NCBI RefSeq assembly: GCF_017742245.1
Contig: NZ_JAGHKO010000011.1
Location: 62,001 to 126,000 of the forward strand
Direction: 5' to 3'
DNA length: 64,000 nucleotides
From: Niastella soli
Lineage (GTDB): Bacteria; Bacteroidota; Bacteroidia; Chitinophagales; Chitinophagaceae
The position numbers were made by a program, and so were the translations under genes. Positions within the stretch are counted from its first letter, which is position 1. Every line of letters begins with the position of its first letter. Below the pieces are notes generated by a model. It searched no databases, was not told where the DNA came from, and worked only from the letters and a program-made list of their open reading frames with translations. Of the stretch, positions 1 to 9,488 are shown in pieces.

Positions 1-153
1 AGGGTATATGAGACTCATGACCCATCGTTAGGTTGGAATGGACAGATAAACGCCCAGGATGCACAAAAAGGGACTTATGTTTGGATGTGCAGGTACACTT
101 TGGAAGGACAACCGGAAAAAGTAGAAAAAGGGATCGTTGAGCTCGTCAGATAA
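1..153 (+). CDS. C-terminal end of a T9SS type B sorting domain protein (partial)
   Basis: The first 50 codons are open from base 1 and end at TAA 151-153. The visible peptide contains GWNGQINAQDAQKGTYVWMC followed by a short basic-acidic tail. This is the ending typical of the gliding-motility-associated C-terminal domain (CHU_C, type B sorting signal), which directs secreted or surface proteins through the type IX secretion system. The passenger part lies outside the window, so the cargo is unknown. A perfect 12-bp palindrome (TCTCCCGGGAGA, 171-182) follows the stop and could form a weak hairpin between this gene and the convergent response regulator gene. Confidence 0.8.
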   Translation, partial: RVYETHDPSLGWNGQINAQDAQKGTYVWMCRYTLEGQPEKVEKGIVELVR

Positions 154-355
154 TAAATGATCTTCCAGTCTCTCCCGGGAGAATACCTGGTTTTCTTCAG
201 AAAAAGCAAAAGAATTCCCCTACAGATCCCTGTCAGACCTATTTCAGATTCAATCATGGGTTACATCGAAGGCACAAACAATTGTACGAACCGGATGGTT
301 ATATTGAGTCAGGAAAGCAATCAGCGAAGACTATGTGTCTTTTGCGTATGATATT

Positions 356-1120
356 TTATTCCCTTGATTTCATCTTCTGATACTCAGTGGGCGTCATGCC
401 GAATTGTTTATGAAAATTTCTACCAAAGATGGTGGTTGATGTATACCCCATCATATAGGCGACTTCATAAATTTTCAGGTGCGGGCCGGCCAGCAGTTCT
501 GCCGCTTTCTTTAACCGGGTAATATTTATCAGGTCTGCAGGGGTAAGACTTGAAATAGATTTGATCTTCCTGAACAGGGTAGTGCGGCTCATGTTCATGA
601 GCTTTGACAGTTTATCAATGTCAAGATCACAGGTATCCAGGTTATTGCAAATGGTATCATTCAGTTTTTCTAGAAATAGCTGATCAGGCCCTGATGGCGC
701 AATACTCTTTATAGGAACAAGCGGTGTGCTAAGAAAAAAATCTTTGATCTTTTCCCGGTTGGTGAGCAGGTTGGCAATTTGCGCCAGCAGGTAATCGGCA
801 TTAAATGGTTTCTCAATATAAGCGTCAGCCCCGGTTTCCAGCCCGGTGATCTTCGACTGTAAAGTATTTTTTGCCGTAAGCAGGATCAGGGGAATATGAC
901 TGTACTCAAATTGGGTCTTAATATGCCGGCACAATTCAAAACCATCCATTCCGGGCATCATAATATCGCTGACCACCAATTGCACTGGTGTCTTTTCAAG
1001 CATGGCAAGGGCCTGGTGGCCATTCAACGCCCGCGCAACTATATAGGCTTCGTTCAGCTCGTCGGAAATAACATCGAGCATGTCTTCATTGTCGTCAACG
1101 ATCAGTATCAGCGGTTTCAT
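356..1120 (-). CDS. Response regulator with receiver and AraC-type DNA-binding domains
   Basis: This 254-residue protein has an N-terminal receiver domain (about 1-120) with the acidic pair D9/D10, the phospho-acceptor D52 in LVVSDIMMPGMDG and the conserved lysine in the EKPF loop. A C-terminal AraC-type double helix-turn-helix follows (about 150-250), with the family ending TSTTIFGRNFHKQFGMTPTEYQ. This arrangement equals the last third of an HTCS regulator, but here it is a separate protein. Its start overlaps the kinase stop by 4 bases (ATGA), so the two are probably translationally coupled partners. It likely activates the divergent susC/susD genes at 4493-9127, binding the repeats near 4408-4435 (inference). 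Confidence 0.93.
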   Translation of the reverse strand: MKPLILIVDDNEDMLDVISDELNEAYIVARALNGHQALAMLEKTPVQLVVSDIMMPGMDGFELCRHIKTQFEYSHIPLILLTAKNTLQSKITGLETGADAYIEKPFNADYLLAQIANLLTNREKIKDFFLSTPLVPIKSIAPSGPDQLFLEKLNDTICNNLDTCDLDIDKLSKLMNMSRTTLFRKIKSISSLTPADLINITRLKKAAELLAGPHLKIYEVAYMMGYTSTTIFGRNFHKQFGMTPTEYQKMKSRE

Positions 1121-4100
1121 ATGTATGGCGTGTTTTTCAGGTTGAATTCAAAATCCTGGTGAATGGGCAGGCCTAATTCAAAAATATTCATATTGTTCAA
1201 TGAGGGCTTTAACGCAAGGGTACCCCGGTGCAGTTCCGTAAGCGAAAGCGCCAGGGCAAGGCCAATACCGGTACCAGGCTGATGATCTGTTTTTCTGATG
1301 CGGTAAAACGGTTGAAAGATCTTTGATTGTAGGTATTCTGGTATAAGATGCCCATCATTTTTAAAAAGAACAAAAAACAGGGTGTCCTCATTGGTGGTGG
1401 GCAGTACCGATATGATGGCTCTTGTGCCGGCGTATTTAATTGCATTGCTGTACAGATTATAAATGATCTTGTTAAAAGCTTCCGCATCTACATATGCGTA
1501 AACCGGCGCCGCTGGCAGGTTCAGGAGCAGGGTGATGTTGTTTTGTTCTGCGAGCGAAGAAAAGCTCTTATTGGCATCTTCTACCAACTCTGAAATATTG
1601 GTACGAACAAAAGACAGTCTGAACTGATTGATCTCTGTTTGCCTGAAATCGAGTAACTGTTGCGTAAGCTCAAGCAAACGGTTGGTATTTTTATCCATTA
1701 TGCGTAGGCTGTTCTCCACCTCGGGGATTACACCTTTTGTTTTTTTGATAACTTTTGCCAGTGGCACCTTGATCAGCGTCAACGGTGTTTTTATTTCATG
1801 GGCCACATTGGTAAAGAATTCAATCTTCGCCTGCAGTATTTCTTTTTCCCTGGCGATCTGCAACAATTCAAGCCGGCGTTTATTCTTTTCGGCCTGCCAC
1901 CGGTTATAACTTTTTATCACATGCATTATGCCGAGTATCACTAATAAACAATAGGAGAGGTAAGCTGGTGCGCTTGTCCACCAGGGCCTGCGAATTTCAA
2001 TTTTTAGGCGTTTTTCCAAGGCATTCCAGTTGCCGCTGCTACTGGCGGCTTTCACCTTAAATACATAATTTCCGGGTGAAAGATCAGTATAATAGATCCT
2101 GCGGTTTCCTTTCATGTGCGTCCATTGTTTGTCTACGCCTACCAACTGGTAAGCATATTCCTGCATTTCAGGGGCGGTAAAGCTTAATGCGGCAAAATCA
2201 ATGCTGAAGGTACTCTGGTTGTGTGCGAGCGTAATAGTAGCCGTATGGCTGATAGATCTGTCGATAACCCCTTTTTTATCGGAAATATCCAACTCCTCAT
2301 TATTTACCTGAAAGCCGGTGATGAATAAAGGCGGAATATAATCACTGCGGTAAAAGTCTGCAGGTTGAAAACTGATCATTCCTTTTGCGCTGCCGAAATA
2401 CATTATCCCCGCGCTGTCTTTATACGCCGAACTGAAATTAAACTGATCGGTAAGCAGGCCATGAGCAAGCGTGAATACCTGGAAAGCACCGGTATGCCTG
2501 TCCATTTTTGCCAGCCCCTGCGTGGTAGTGACCCAAAGGTTTTTTTCGTGGTCTTCCAGTATGTTGATGATGTAATTACCCGGCAGGCCATCGCTGGTGG
2601 TGTAATGTAGAAAGGTATTTGTATGGGCGTTCCATCTGGAGAGTCCTTCATCTGTGGCAATCCATATTTCTTTACGGCTGCTTTCAAATATGGCATTTAT
2701 CCGATCGCTTTTAAGGCTGGCGGGTTGTAAAGGGTTGTTTCGGAATGTGCGGTATTCATTTGTTTTTCTGTCAAGATAATGAATGCCATTTCCGTAAGTG
2801 CCGGCCCAAATAATGCCCCTGCTATCTTCGAGCATGGAGGTGTACCAGTTATACAGCGGCATCGAAGGTAAAGGATGGAACCGGTTGGCGGCACGGTCGT
2901 AACTATATATCCCAATCGTTGTGCCTATCAGAATGGCGCCTGTTTTTGTTTGGCCAATACAATAAATGAAATCGCTGTTGAGCCCGGTTTGTGGTCCCAT
3001 ATCATAGTGCCGAATGAGGGTATGCGTGTTTGCATCCATTACATCAAGACCATGTTCAAATGTACCTATCCAAATTTCACTATCGGTCACAAGCAGCCCA
3101 TGAATGTTTGGATAGCTTGTTTTGGGGTGTTTATATAAGCCCGTTTTTTTATCCAGGTAATTAAGCCCGGCATCTTCTGTTCCTATCCAAAGGTTTCCCA
3201 ACTTATCACCTTTTATCTCTCTTACTACATTGCCTGAAAGGGAGTTTTCACCAATTCTGGGGAAATATCTTTTGAACGGCGTTGTTTTAGGCGGATAATA
3301 ATTTACACCGCCAAAGTAGGTGCCCACCCAAATGCCGCCTTCCCGGTCTTTACAAAACGCGTAAACGGCATTGTCGGAAATGGCGTAAGGGTCGTTGTAT
3401 TTTTTTGAAAGGTTTATCGATTCACCGGTTTGCCAGTTCAGGATGTAAACACCATATTCGGTACCTATCCAGCATTCATTGGCCGAAGTTTGTAAAAAGT
3501 TGCGGATAAACAGGTCCTTCTGTTTTTTATCGATGTTGATGCCTGCACATTTACCGGTTCGGGTATCGAAGATCTTTACCCCGGCAACGCTGGTGCCTGC
3601 CAATATGCGGCCATCATCCAATGCAGTAATACGTTCAATCCACCGCGAAGTTACCGCTTCGTTCTCCTTGAACAGGTCGAAAGTGGCAAACGTGTCCTTT
3701 AAGGCATCGTATCGTTTCAGTTGTCCTTTTGCCGTGGAGATCCATATGTTATGGTCCGGCGTTTCACAAACACCTGTAGCCTCAAAATACGTTCCCGGTT
3801 CAAACACCCTGAGCGTTTGGGTCGCCCGTTTATAATGCATCAATCCTGCGCCGGCCGTGAACCAACAGTCTCCTTTTGTATCGCATATAATTTCGCTTAC
3901 ACCTGTATTTTCTGTCCCCTTTATAACACTGAATGTTTCTGTAAGGTTTGTATATTTATAAACACCTCTTTCTGTGCCCAGCCACAAATTCCCTGCTGCA
4001 TCTTCCTGTATGGCATGTACAAAATTATTTCCGATGCTTCCCGGCTTATTGGTTTTCCTGAACACTTTAAAGTAATGTCCATCAAAACGGCTCAGTCCGT

Positions 4101-4284
4101 CTTTGGTACCAAACCACATAAAGCCCATTTTATCCTGAATGCTGCAAAGCACTGAGTTGTTCGATAGCCCATTCTCTACCTGATAATGTTTGAAGTAGTT
4201 TGTTTGTCCGTTGCCAGCCAATACGGAAAGTACTAACAGTATCGGGAATACGGCTTTATATATTAGCGCCGATATAATATTCAT
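1117..4284 (-). CDS. Two-component propeller sensor histidine kinase (split HTCS)
   Basis: This 1055-residue protein starts with a signal sequence and carries many two-component-regulator propeller repeats (IWIGTEDAG, MWFGTKDGLSRFDG and similar) over about residues 30-680. A Y_Y_Y domain follows (about 700-765), then a membrane segment (about 771-793), a coiled linker, a HisKA region with the phospho-accepting H829 in NVAHEIKTPLTLI, and a HATPase with the GTGIGLAL box. The periplasmic propellers of this family usually sense oligosaccharides. Unlike a normal HTCS, the chain stops after the ATPase domain; receiver and DNA-binding domains are on the next gene, overlapping by 4 bases. It is divergent from a susC/susD pair, which is the probable target. 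Confidence 0.93.
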   Translation of the reverse strand: MNIISALIYKAVFPILLVLSVLAGNGQTNYFKHYQVENGLSNNSVLCSIQDKMGFMWFGTKDGLSRFDGHYFKVFRKTNKPGSIGNNFVHAIQEDAAGNLWLGTERGVYKYTNLTETFSVIKGTENTGVSEIICDTKGDCWFTAGAGLMHYKRATQTLRVFEPGTYFEATGVCETPDHNIWISTAKGQLKRYDALKDTFATFDLFKENEAVTSRWIERITALDDGRILAGTSVAGVKIFDTRTGKCAGINIDKKQKDLFIRNFLQTSANECWIGTEYGVYILNWQTGESINLSKKYNDPYAISDNAVYAFCKDREGGIWVGTYFGGVNYYPPKTTPFKRYFPRIGENSLSGNVVREIKGDKLGNLWIGTEDAGLNYLDKKTGLYKHPKTSYPNIHGLLVTDSEIWIGTFEHGLDVMDANTHTLIRHYDMGPQTGLNSDFIYCIGQTKTGAILIGTTIGIYSYDRAANRFHPLPSMPLYNWYTSMLEDSRGIIWAGTYGNGIHYLDRKTNEYRTFRNNPLQPASLKSDRINAIFESSRKEIWIATDEGLSRWNAHTNTFLHYTTSDGLPGNYIINILEDHEKNLWVTTTQGLAKMDRHTGAFQVFTLAHGLLTDQFNFSSAYKDSAGIMYFGSAKGMISFQPADFYRSDYIPPLFITGFQVNNEELDISDKKGVIDRSISHTATITLAHNQSTFSIDFAALSFTAPEMQEYAYQLVGVDKQWTHMKGNRRIYYTDLSPGNYVFKVKAASSSGNWNALEKRLKIEIRRPWWTSAPAYLSYCLLVILGIMHVIKSYNRWQAEKNKRRLELLQIAREKEILQAKIEFFTNVAHEIKTPLTLIKVPLAKVIKKTKGVIPEVENSLRIMDKNTNRLLELTQQLLDFRQTEINQFRLSFVRTNISELVEDANKSFSSLAEQNNITLLLNLPAAPVYAYVDAEAFNKIIYNLYSNAIKYAGTRAIISVLPTTNEDTLFFVLFKNDGHLIPEYLQSKIFQPFYRIRKTDHQPGTGIGLALALSLTELHRGTLALKPSLNNMNIFELGLPIHQDFEFNLKNTPYI

Positions 4285-4407
4285 TTTAATGGCAATCGTT
4301 TTTGTGCTGGATAGTAAATTAAGAAAAATTATGCCTTTTGGTACAGTTGCGAAAAAAAAGTCATTTAGACGCTTAAAAATTCTTCTGTAAAGGGAAGTGG
4401 TATTTTA

Positions 4408-4435
4408 AGTCGATGTTTTGGTACGAGCAGTCGAT
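4408..4435 (+). promoter_or_regulatory. Candidate HTCS operator: direct repeats with 21-bp period
   Basis: AGTCGAT occurs at 4408-4414 and again at 4429-4435, exactly 21 bp apart, or two helical turns. A second word, TTTTGGTAC, occurs at 4336-4344 and 4416-4424. The repeats lie about 60-85 bp before susC, in the 208-bp gap between it and the divergent regulator pair. AraC-type dimers commonly bind direct repeats on one DNA face, so an operator is plausible. This is inference; the repeats are short. Confidence 0.4.
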
Positions 4436-4492
4436 ATGGAAATTATAAAAGTATCGAGGTTTATACTGCCATAACACTCTAAATAAAATGCT

Positions 4493-7480
4493 ATGAGAAT
4501 TCGATTGCTTTCCAGGAAAGTAGCGGGCATCTTTCTGCTGCTTGTAACTATTTCTTTCGGCATGTCTGCCAGCGCACAATCACCCCGTAAAATTACCGGC
4601 CAGGTTACCGATACTACCAGTCAGCCTATACCCAATGTTACGGTAAGAGAAAAAGGCGTATCCAATACCGTTGCTGCCGATGCTGAAGGGCGGTTTTCGA
4701 TACAGGTGCGCACCAATCATCCGGTGCTGGTATTTTCATCGGTTGAGTATGGGGAAAAGGAGGTGCCTGTAGACGATCTTTCGGTAATTAATGTGCAATT
4801 GACACCTGTAAATCATTCACTTGGCGAAGTAGTGGTAATTGGATATGGAACACAGCGGCGGGCGAACGTGACCAGTGCGGTGGCTACCGTAAAATCAGAG
4901 AACTTTGTAAAAGGGCCGGTACAGGATGCAGGACAACTGCTGCAGGGCAAAGTGGCGGGGCTTACCATTTCCAATCCAAGTGGCGATCCTACCGGTTATT
5001 CACAAATATTATTAAGAGGTAATACTACCTTGTTTGGCGCCAACGCCGATCCATTGATCATCATCGATGGCGTACCTGGCGGACTGAGAACGGTAGCGCC
5101 GGAGGATATTGAATCCATTGATGTATTAAAAGATGGTTCAGCCGCAGCGATCTATGGGGTAAGAGGTACCAACGGGGTGATCATCATCACCACCAAACGC
5201 GCCAGTGGTACCTATATCAACAAGGTTGATTACAGTACTTCTATCAGCACCCACAAGATCAGCAAAAAGCCAGAAATGCTAACGGGCGACGACTACCGGG
5301 CTCAGATCGCCGCGGGTAAACGGGATGCCAGCTGGGACCTTGGAACGTCAACCGACTGGTTGAACGAGATCACCCAGTCGCCGCTATCGCATATCCATAA
5401 CCTTACCTTCCGCGGCGGCAATAATAAAACCAATTACCTGGCGTCGGCCAATTACCGTTCGCTTCAGGGCATCTTCTTAAAATCTGACAATAAAACCTTT
5501 ACCGGCAGGATCGATGTGAACCACAGTATGTTTGATGATAAGGTGAAGATAAACCTGATGTTGCTGAACCAGACAGGCAATTTTACACAAACAGAGGATG
5601 GCGGAAGTTTTAACGGCTATACCTACCGTCAGGCGCTTATCAGAAATCCCACGTCGCCAATATATGATAGCACCGGCAACTGGTTCGAACAGACCGGTAA
5701 CTTTAATTATGAAAATCCGTTGTCCCGTATTTATGAAAGTGATGGTGTAACCAGGAGTGTAAATTCAAGAATGAATGCAACGATCACCTATACACCCCTG
5801 CAAGGCTTGCGATTATCTTCATTGTTCTCTTACTCACGTCTGAATACCAATGCAGGTTATGCTGAAACCAAAAAACACATTTCCAATTTGCGTGATAACC
5901 TGAACGGGTATGCTGCTGTAGGTTCTTCCATCAGTATCGACAGGCTGGCTGAATTAACAGCAGAATATTCCAGATCTTTTAAGCAGCATCGCGTTTCTAT
6001 CCTGGGCGGCTATGGCTACCAGGAAAATGAATCCTCCAATAACTTCATCCGTAACTGGGATTTTCCGCTCGATGAGTTTGGTTATAATATGATCGGGTTG
6101 GGCAATGCCATCAAGGAGGGCAAGGGTGCCATCTATAGTGGAAAAGCCGAGACCAACCTGATCAGCTTTTTCGGTCGGCTTACTTACAGTTATGAAGACA
6201 AATATATGCTGATGGCAAATATCAGGCATGAAGGTGCCAGTCAGCTTTATGGCGCTAATAGTCCCTGGGGCACTTTCCCGGCAGTATCTGCAGGATGGCG
6301 TATAAGCAAAGAGGCGTTTATGCAGCACCAGCAGGTGATAGAGGACCTGAAGCTCAGGGTTGGTTATGGCGTCACCGGCAACCCGCCATCGATAGCTTTT
6401 TTAAGCCAGGCATTGTTGGGTTTTGGCTCCTATATATATAACAACGGCGGATGGATACAGGTGTTGGAACCTGCTACCAATCCAAATCCATCTATTAAGT
6501 GGGAAGAAAAACATGAGTCAAACTTCGGTCTGGATTTCAGTCTGCTAAAAGGACGCCTGTCTGGTAATATTGATTATTATATTAGAAAAATAAAGGGACT
6601 GTTGTATGATTTCCAGGTACCGAGCCCACCCAACCTCTATCCATCAACCCGGGCAAACGTGGGGGAGATGCAGAATAAAGGAATTGAGATCTTGTTGAAC
6701 GTGGTACCGGTAAGGACCAGGGACCTTGAATGGACAAGCAGTTTCAATTTCTCAACCAATACCAACAAGTTGATCAGTTTGTCGAATGATCTTTATCAAA
6801 CTACCAACGATTATTTCACTACTGGTGGAACGGGCGAGCCCATACAAACGTATACAAACATCGTTTACATAGGGAAGCAGATTGGCGACTTTCACGGCTT
6901 TAAGGTTATTGATATTGACGATACCGGCAAATGGATCTATGAAGGAAAAGATGGGAAGCCGGTACAGTATTCCGCATTTGGTCATGCCTTTGAAGATAAA
7001 AAAGTGATCGGAAATGGTTTGCCAAAATGGTATGCCGGCTGGAATAATAACCTTCGATATAAAAACCTCGATCTCTCCGTAACCATGCGGGGCGCCTTTG
7101 GTTACCAGATCGTAAACTTCCAACGCATGTACCTGGAGAATCCGACGATTGCCAATTACAACCGCCTCAGATCATCTCGCGACAAGGTATTTGGCAAAGC
7201 AGATCTTACTGCCCCGCTTGAATTCAACAGTTACTATGTGGAAGATGGTGATTTCTGGAAGATAGACAACATTACCATCGGGTATAATTTCACAAAGCTG
7301 TCAACGAAGTATATCAAAAGCGCACGGATCTATGCAAGTGCCCTGAACACTATCATATTTACAGGTTATAGTGGAGTAGATCCTGAAGTAAACCGATTAG
7401 GCCTGGCGCCCGGTAACGATGACCGCGACCGCTATCCGAATACCCGCACGTTCACCCTGGGTGTTAATATTAGTTTATAA
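4493..7480 (+). CDS. SusC/RagA-family TonB-dependent outer-membrane transporter
   Basis: This 995-residue protein has a signal peptide ending near SASAQ, a carboxypeptidase-regulatory-like beta domain (GQVTDTTSQPIPNVTV, about 33-115), then the SusC signature around VVVIGYGTQRR, a plug domain (LLQGKVAGLTISNPSGDP; PLIIIDGVPGG; IESIDVLKDGSAAAIYG) and a long beta-barrel ending in NTRTFTLGVNISL. It imports a ligand, usually an oligosaccharide, across the outer membrane with TonB energy. It lacks the N-terminal STN domain found in the second SusC here, which fits control by a two-component system rather than by an anti-sigma factor. The susD gene follows after 18 bp. No glycosidase sits in this operon, so the substrate cannot be named. 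Confidence 0.95.
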   Translation: MRIRLLSRKVAGIFLLLVTISFGMSASAQSPRKITGQVTDTTSQPIPNVTVREKGVSNTVAADAEGRFSIQVRTNHPVLVFSSVEYGEKEVPVDDLSVINVQLTPVNHSLGEVVVIGYGTQRRANVTSAVATVKSENFVKGPVQDAGQLLQGKVAGLTISNPSGDPTGYSQILLRGNTTLFGANADPLIIIDGVPGGLRTVAPEDIESIDVLKDGSAAAIYGVRGTNGVIIITTKRASGTYINKVDYSTSISTHKISKKPEMLTGDDYRAQIAAGKRDASWDLGTSTDWLNEITQSPLSHIHNLTFRGGNNKTNYLASANYRSLQGIFLKSDNKTFTGRIDVNHSMFDDKVKINLMLLNQTGNFTQTEDGGSFNGYTYRQALIRNPTSPIYDSTGNWFEQTGNFNYENPLSRIYESDGVTRSVNSRMNATITYTPLQGLRLSSLFSYSRLNTNAGYAETKKHISNLRDNLNGYAAVGSSISIDRLAELTAEYSRSFKQHRVSILGGYGYQENESSNNFIRNWDFPLDEFGYNMIGLGNAIKEGKGAIYSGKAETNLISFFGRLTYSYEDKYMLMANIRHEGASQLYGANSPWGTFPAVSAGWRISKEAFMQHQQVIEDLKLRVGYGVTGNPPSIAFLSQALLGFGSYIYNNGGWIQVLEPATNPNPSIKWEEKHESNFGLDFSLLKGRLSGNIDYYIRKIKGLLYDFQVPSPPNLYPSTRANVGEMQNKGIEILLNVVPVRTRDLEWTSSFNFSTNTNKLISLSNDLYQTTNDYFTTGGTGEPIQTYTNIVYIGKQIGDFHGFKVIDIDDTGKWIYEGKDGKPVQYSAFGHAFEDKKVIGNGLPKWYAGWNNNLRYKNLDLSVTMRGAFGYQIVNFQRMYLENPTIANYNRLRSSRDKVFGKADLTAPLEFNSYYVEDGDFWKIDNITIGYNFTKLSTKYIKSARIYASALNTIIFTGYSGVDPEVNRLGLAPGNDDRDRYPNTRTFTLGVNISL

Positions 7481-7498
7481 TTCTCCAAAACATGTCAT

Positions 7499-9127
7499 AT
7501 GAAATTTTCAATAAAGAATATCATTATCCCCAGCCTGGCAATCGCAGTGATCTTAGGCGCCTGTACCAAACTTAAGGATAAACCCTATTCGGCCATTGTC
7601 TCTAACCAACTGAAACCAACTGATCAGTCAACGGCAGCGTTGCTTGGTTCAGCCTATTCAAACTGGCGTTTTGTATTACTTGACTGGGATGGCTTATGGC
7701 GCGCCCAGGAATTGTCGGCCGACCAGGAGGTAATACCCGGCCGACCCAATGGCTGGGTAGATGGTGGGGTATACAGAAGGATCCATGAACACAAATGGAC
7801 CGCCGATGAGGGCATCGTAGTGCAAACATGGAACAGAACATATGCCGGTATTACCAATTGCAACCGGCTTGTTTACCAGATTGAATCGGGTATGATACCA
7901 CTCACGTCCACAAAAGACGCAACGCTGGCTGAACTAAAAGCATTACGCGCTTCCTACTATTATATCCTGTGCGATTTTTTTGGCAACGTCCCTATTGTAA
8001 CGCAATTCGATCTTCCTAAGGGCTTTTTGCCCGATCAAAGTACACGCAAACAGGTGTATGATTTTATTGTAAAAGAATTGAACGAGGCAATACCCTTATT
8101 GAGTACGAAGAACGATCAGAGCACTTACGGTAAATTCAACAAATGGGCGGCATATACTTTACTGGCAAAAGTTTATCTGAACGCCGCTGTATACAGCGGT
8201 ACGGCTGAATGGTCCAAATGTATTGATGCCTGTAATGCGGTCATAAACTCAGGTGCAGGATATATCCTGGAAAAAGATCAGAAGAATGTTTTTGTTACCG
8301 AGAACCAAAACTCAAAGGAGATCATCTTTGCCTTGCCACTCGATGAGAACTTTACCAATAACTGGAACGCCTTTGATCTTCACATGCAATCACTATCGCC
8401 CGAGAACCAGGCCACGTATAATATGCTCTCTACTCCCTGGGGCGGCATGGCTGCTATGCCACAATTCATCAATTCTTATGATGCAGATGATACCCGTTAT
8501 CAAAAAAACTGGCTCAAGGGACAACAATATTCATCAAGCGGCACGCCCCTCAAGGGTACAATGGGCGCCACAACTGGCCTGCCGCTAATTTATATCAACA
8601 CCATTCCAAGTATTGCATTTGGCGAATCGGTCCATGGGTTAAGACTGGGTAAATTCGAGATCAAGATGGGGGCCGCAGTTCAGCTCAGCAATGATTTTCC
8701 TGTATTCCGCTATGCAGATGTGCTGATGATGAAAGCGGAAAGCCTTCTCAGGACCGGTAAAGCAAATGAAGCAGCCGATATTGTAACGCAAATACGCCAG
8801 CGCGCCTTTTCAACCAACCCCGCAAAGGCAACCGTTACCGGTGCGCAATTACAAGGCGGTTCGGGGTACGATTACGGAAGAAGGGATATTGATAAAACCA
8901 CCAATGAAGGCGGCGCCGATATAGCCTATGGCAGATTTCTTGATGAACTGGGTTGGGAGTTTGACCAGGAAGGCCGCCGCCGGCAGGACCTGATCCGTTT
9001 CGGAGTGTTTACTAAAAAATCATGGTTCTCACACGATGCGAATAACGACAACAACAAAATACTGTTCCCTCTTCCCCGGCCAGAGATAGCTAAGAATACC
9101 AAGCTTCGGCAGAATCTTGGTTATTGA
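7499..9127 (+). CDS. SusD/RagB-family nutrient-binding lipoprotein
   Basis: This 542-residue lipoprotein has a signal sequence with lipobox LGAC (cysteine at about residue 22). SusD family signatures are visible: an N-terminal TPR-like region (RAQELSADQEVIPG; ALRASYYYILCDFFGNVPIVTQ), the helix with YTLLAKVYLNAAVYSG, and the C-terminal FRYADVLMMKAESLLRTGKANEA and ELGWEFDQEGRRRQDLIRFG. It caps the SusC barrel at the cell surface and captures the substrate. It is cotranscribed with susC (18-bp gap) and followed by a strong hairpin at 9166-9195, so the operon probably ends here. Confidence 0.95.
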   Translation: MKFSIKNIIIPSLAIAVILGACTKLKDKPYSAIVSNQLKPTDQSTAALLGSAYSNWRFVLLDWDGLWRAQELSADQEVIPGRPNGWVDGGVYRRIHEHKWTADEGIVVQTWNRTYAGITNCNRLVYQIESGMIPLTSTKDATLAELKALRASYYYILCDFFGNVPIVTQFDLPKGFLPDQSTRKQVYDFIVKELNEAIPLLSTKNDQSTYGKFNKWAAYTLLAKVYLNAAVYSGTAEWSKCIDACNAVINSGAGYILEKDQKNVFVTENQNSKEIIFALPLDENFTNNWNAFDLHMQSLSPENQATYNMLSTPWGGMAAMPQFINSYDADDTRYQKNWLKGQQYSSSGTPLKGTMGATTGLPLIYINTIPSIAFGESVHGLRLGKFEIKMGAAVQLSNDFPVFRYADVLMMKAESLLRTGKANEAADIVTQIRQRAFSTNPAKATVTGAQLQGGSGYDYGRRDIDKTTNEGGADIAYGRFLDELGWEFDQEGRRRQDLIRFGVFTKKSWFSHDANNDNNKILFPLPRPEIAKNTKLRQNLGY

Positions 9128-9165
9128 TAGCAGGCCGCGGTATCTTATTGATTGCTAACTATAAT

Positions 9166-9195
9166 AAATGCCCTTGTTCCAGAACAAGGGCATTT
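9166..9195 (+). terminator. Strong hairpin after susD
   Basis: The 14-bp arms (AAATGCCCTTGTTC and its exact complement) enclose a 2-base loop. The arm starts and ends in A/T runs. It lies 39 bp after the susD stop and probably ends the susC/susD transcript. Confidence 0.8.
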
Positions 9196-9302
9196 AAATT
9201 GTAAGAAGTTTTACGCAGCGGGATAGCCAGGCGTACTTTAACATTGGCTCTTTACTTGTTTTCTGTTAGTGGTCGAGCGCCCATTTTGCTTTATATGCAA
9301 AT

Positions 9303-9328
9303 AAAAAAAGGTGAAAACACCTTTTTTT
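9303..9328. terminator. A/T-flanked hairpin in the 9128-9488 gap
   Basis: The arms AAAAAAAGGTG and CACCTTTTTTT enclose an AAAA loop; the long T tract gives the form of an intrinsic terminator on either strand. With the hairpin at 9166-9195 it insulates the TIR/STAND operon from the susC/susD operon. I see nothing else in this 361-bp gap; the promoter of the downstream operon should lie between about 9330 and 9488. Confidence 0.6.
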
Positions 9329-9488
9329 TACATTAAAATAAATTGTAAAATCGAGTTGGGTTTAATCCTTACCAATTACCGTGTCCCCAATAACCAGGTT
9401 GATGCCTCATCTTGTGAAATTCTTCTTTTGCCTATGACAGGCGATTATGTCCAATAGCTATGGATGATCAGTTATTATTGATTAATAA

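Noticed and set aside
896..3835. Several plus-strand frames inside the split HTCS genes
   Set aside because: They lie opposite well-supported conserved domains and show no family features.
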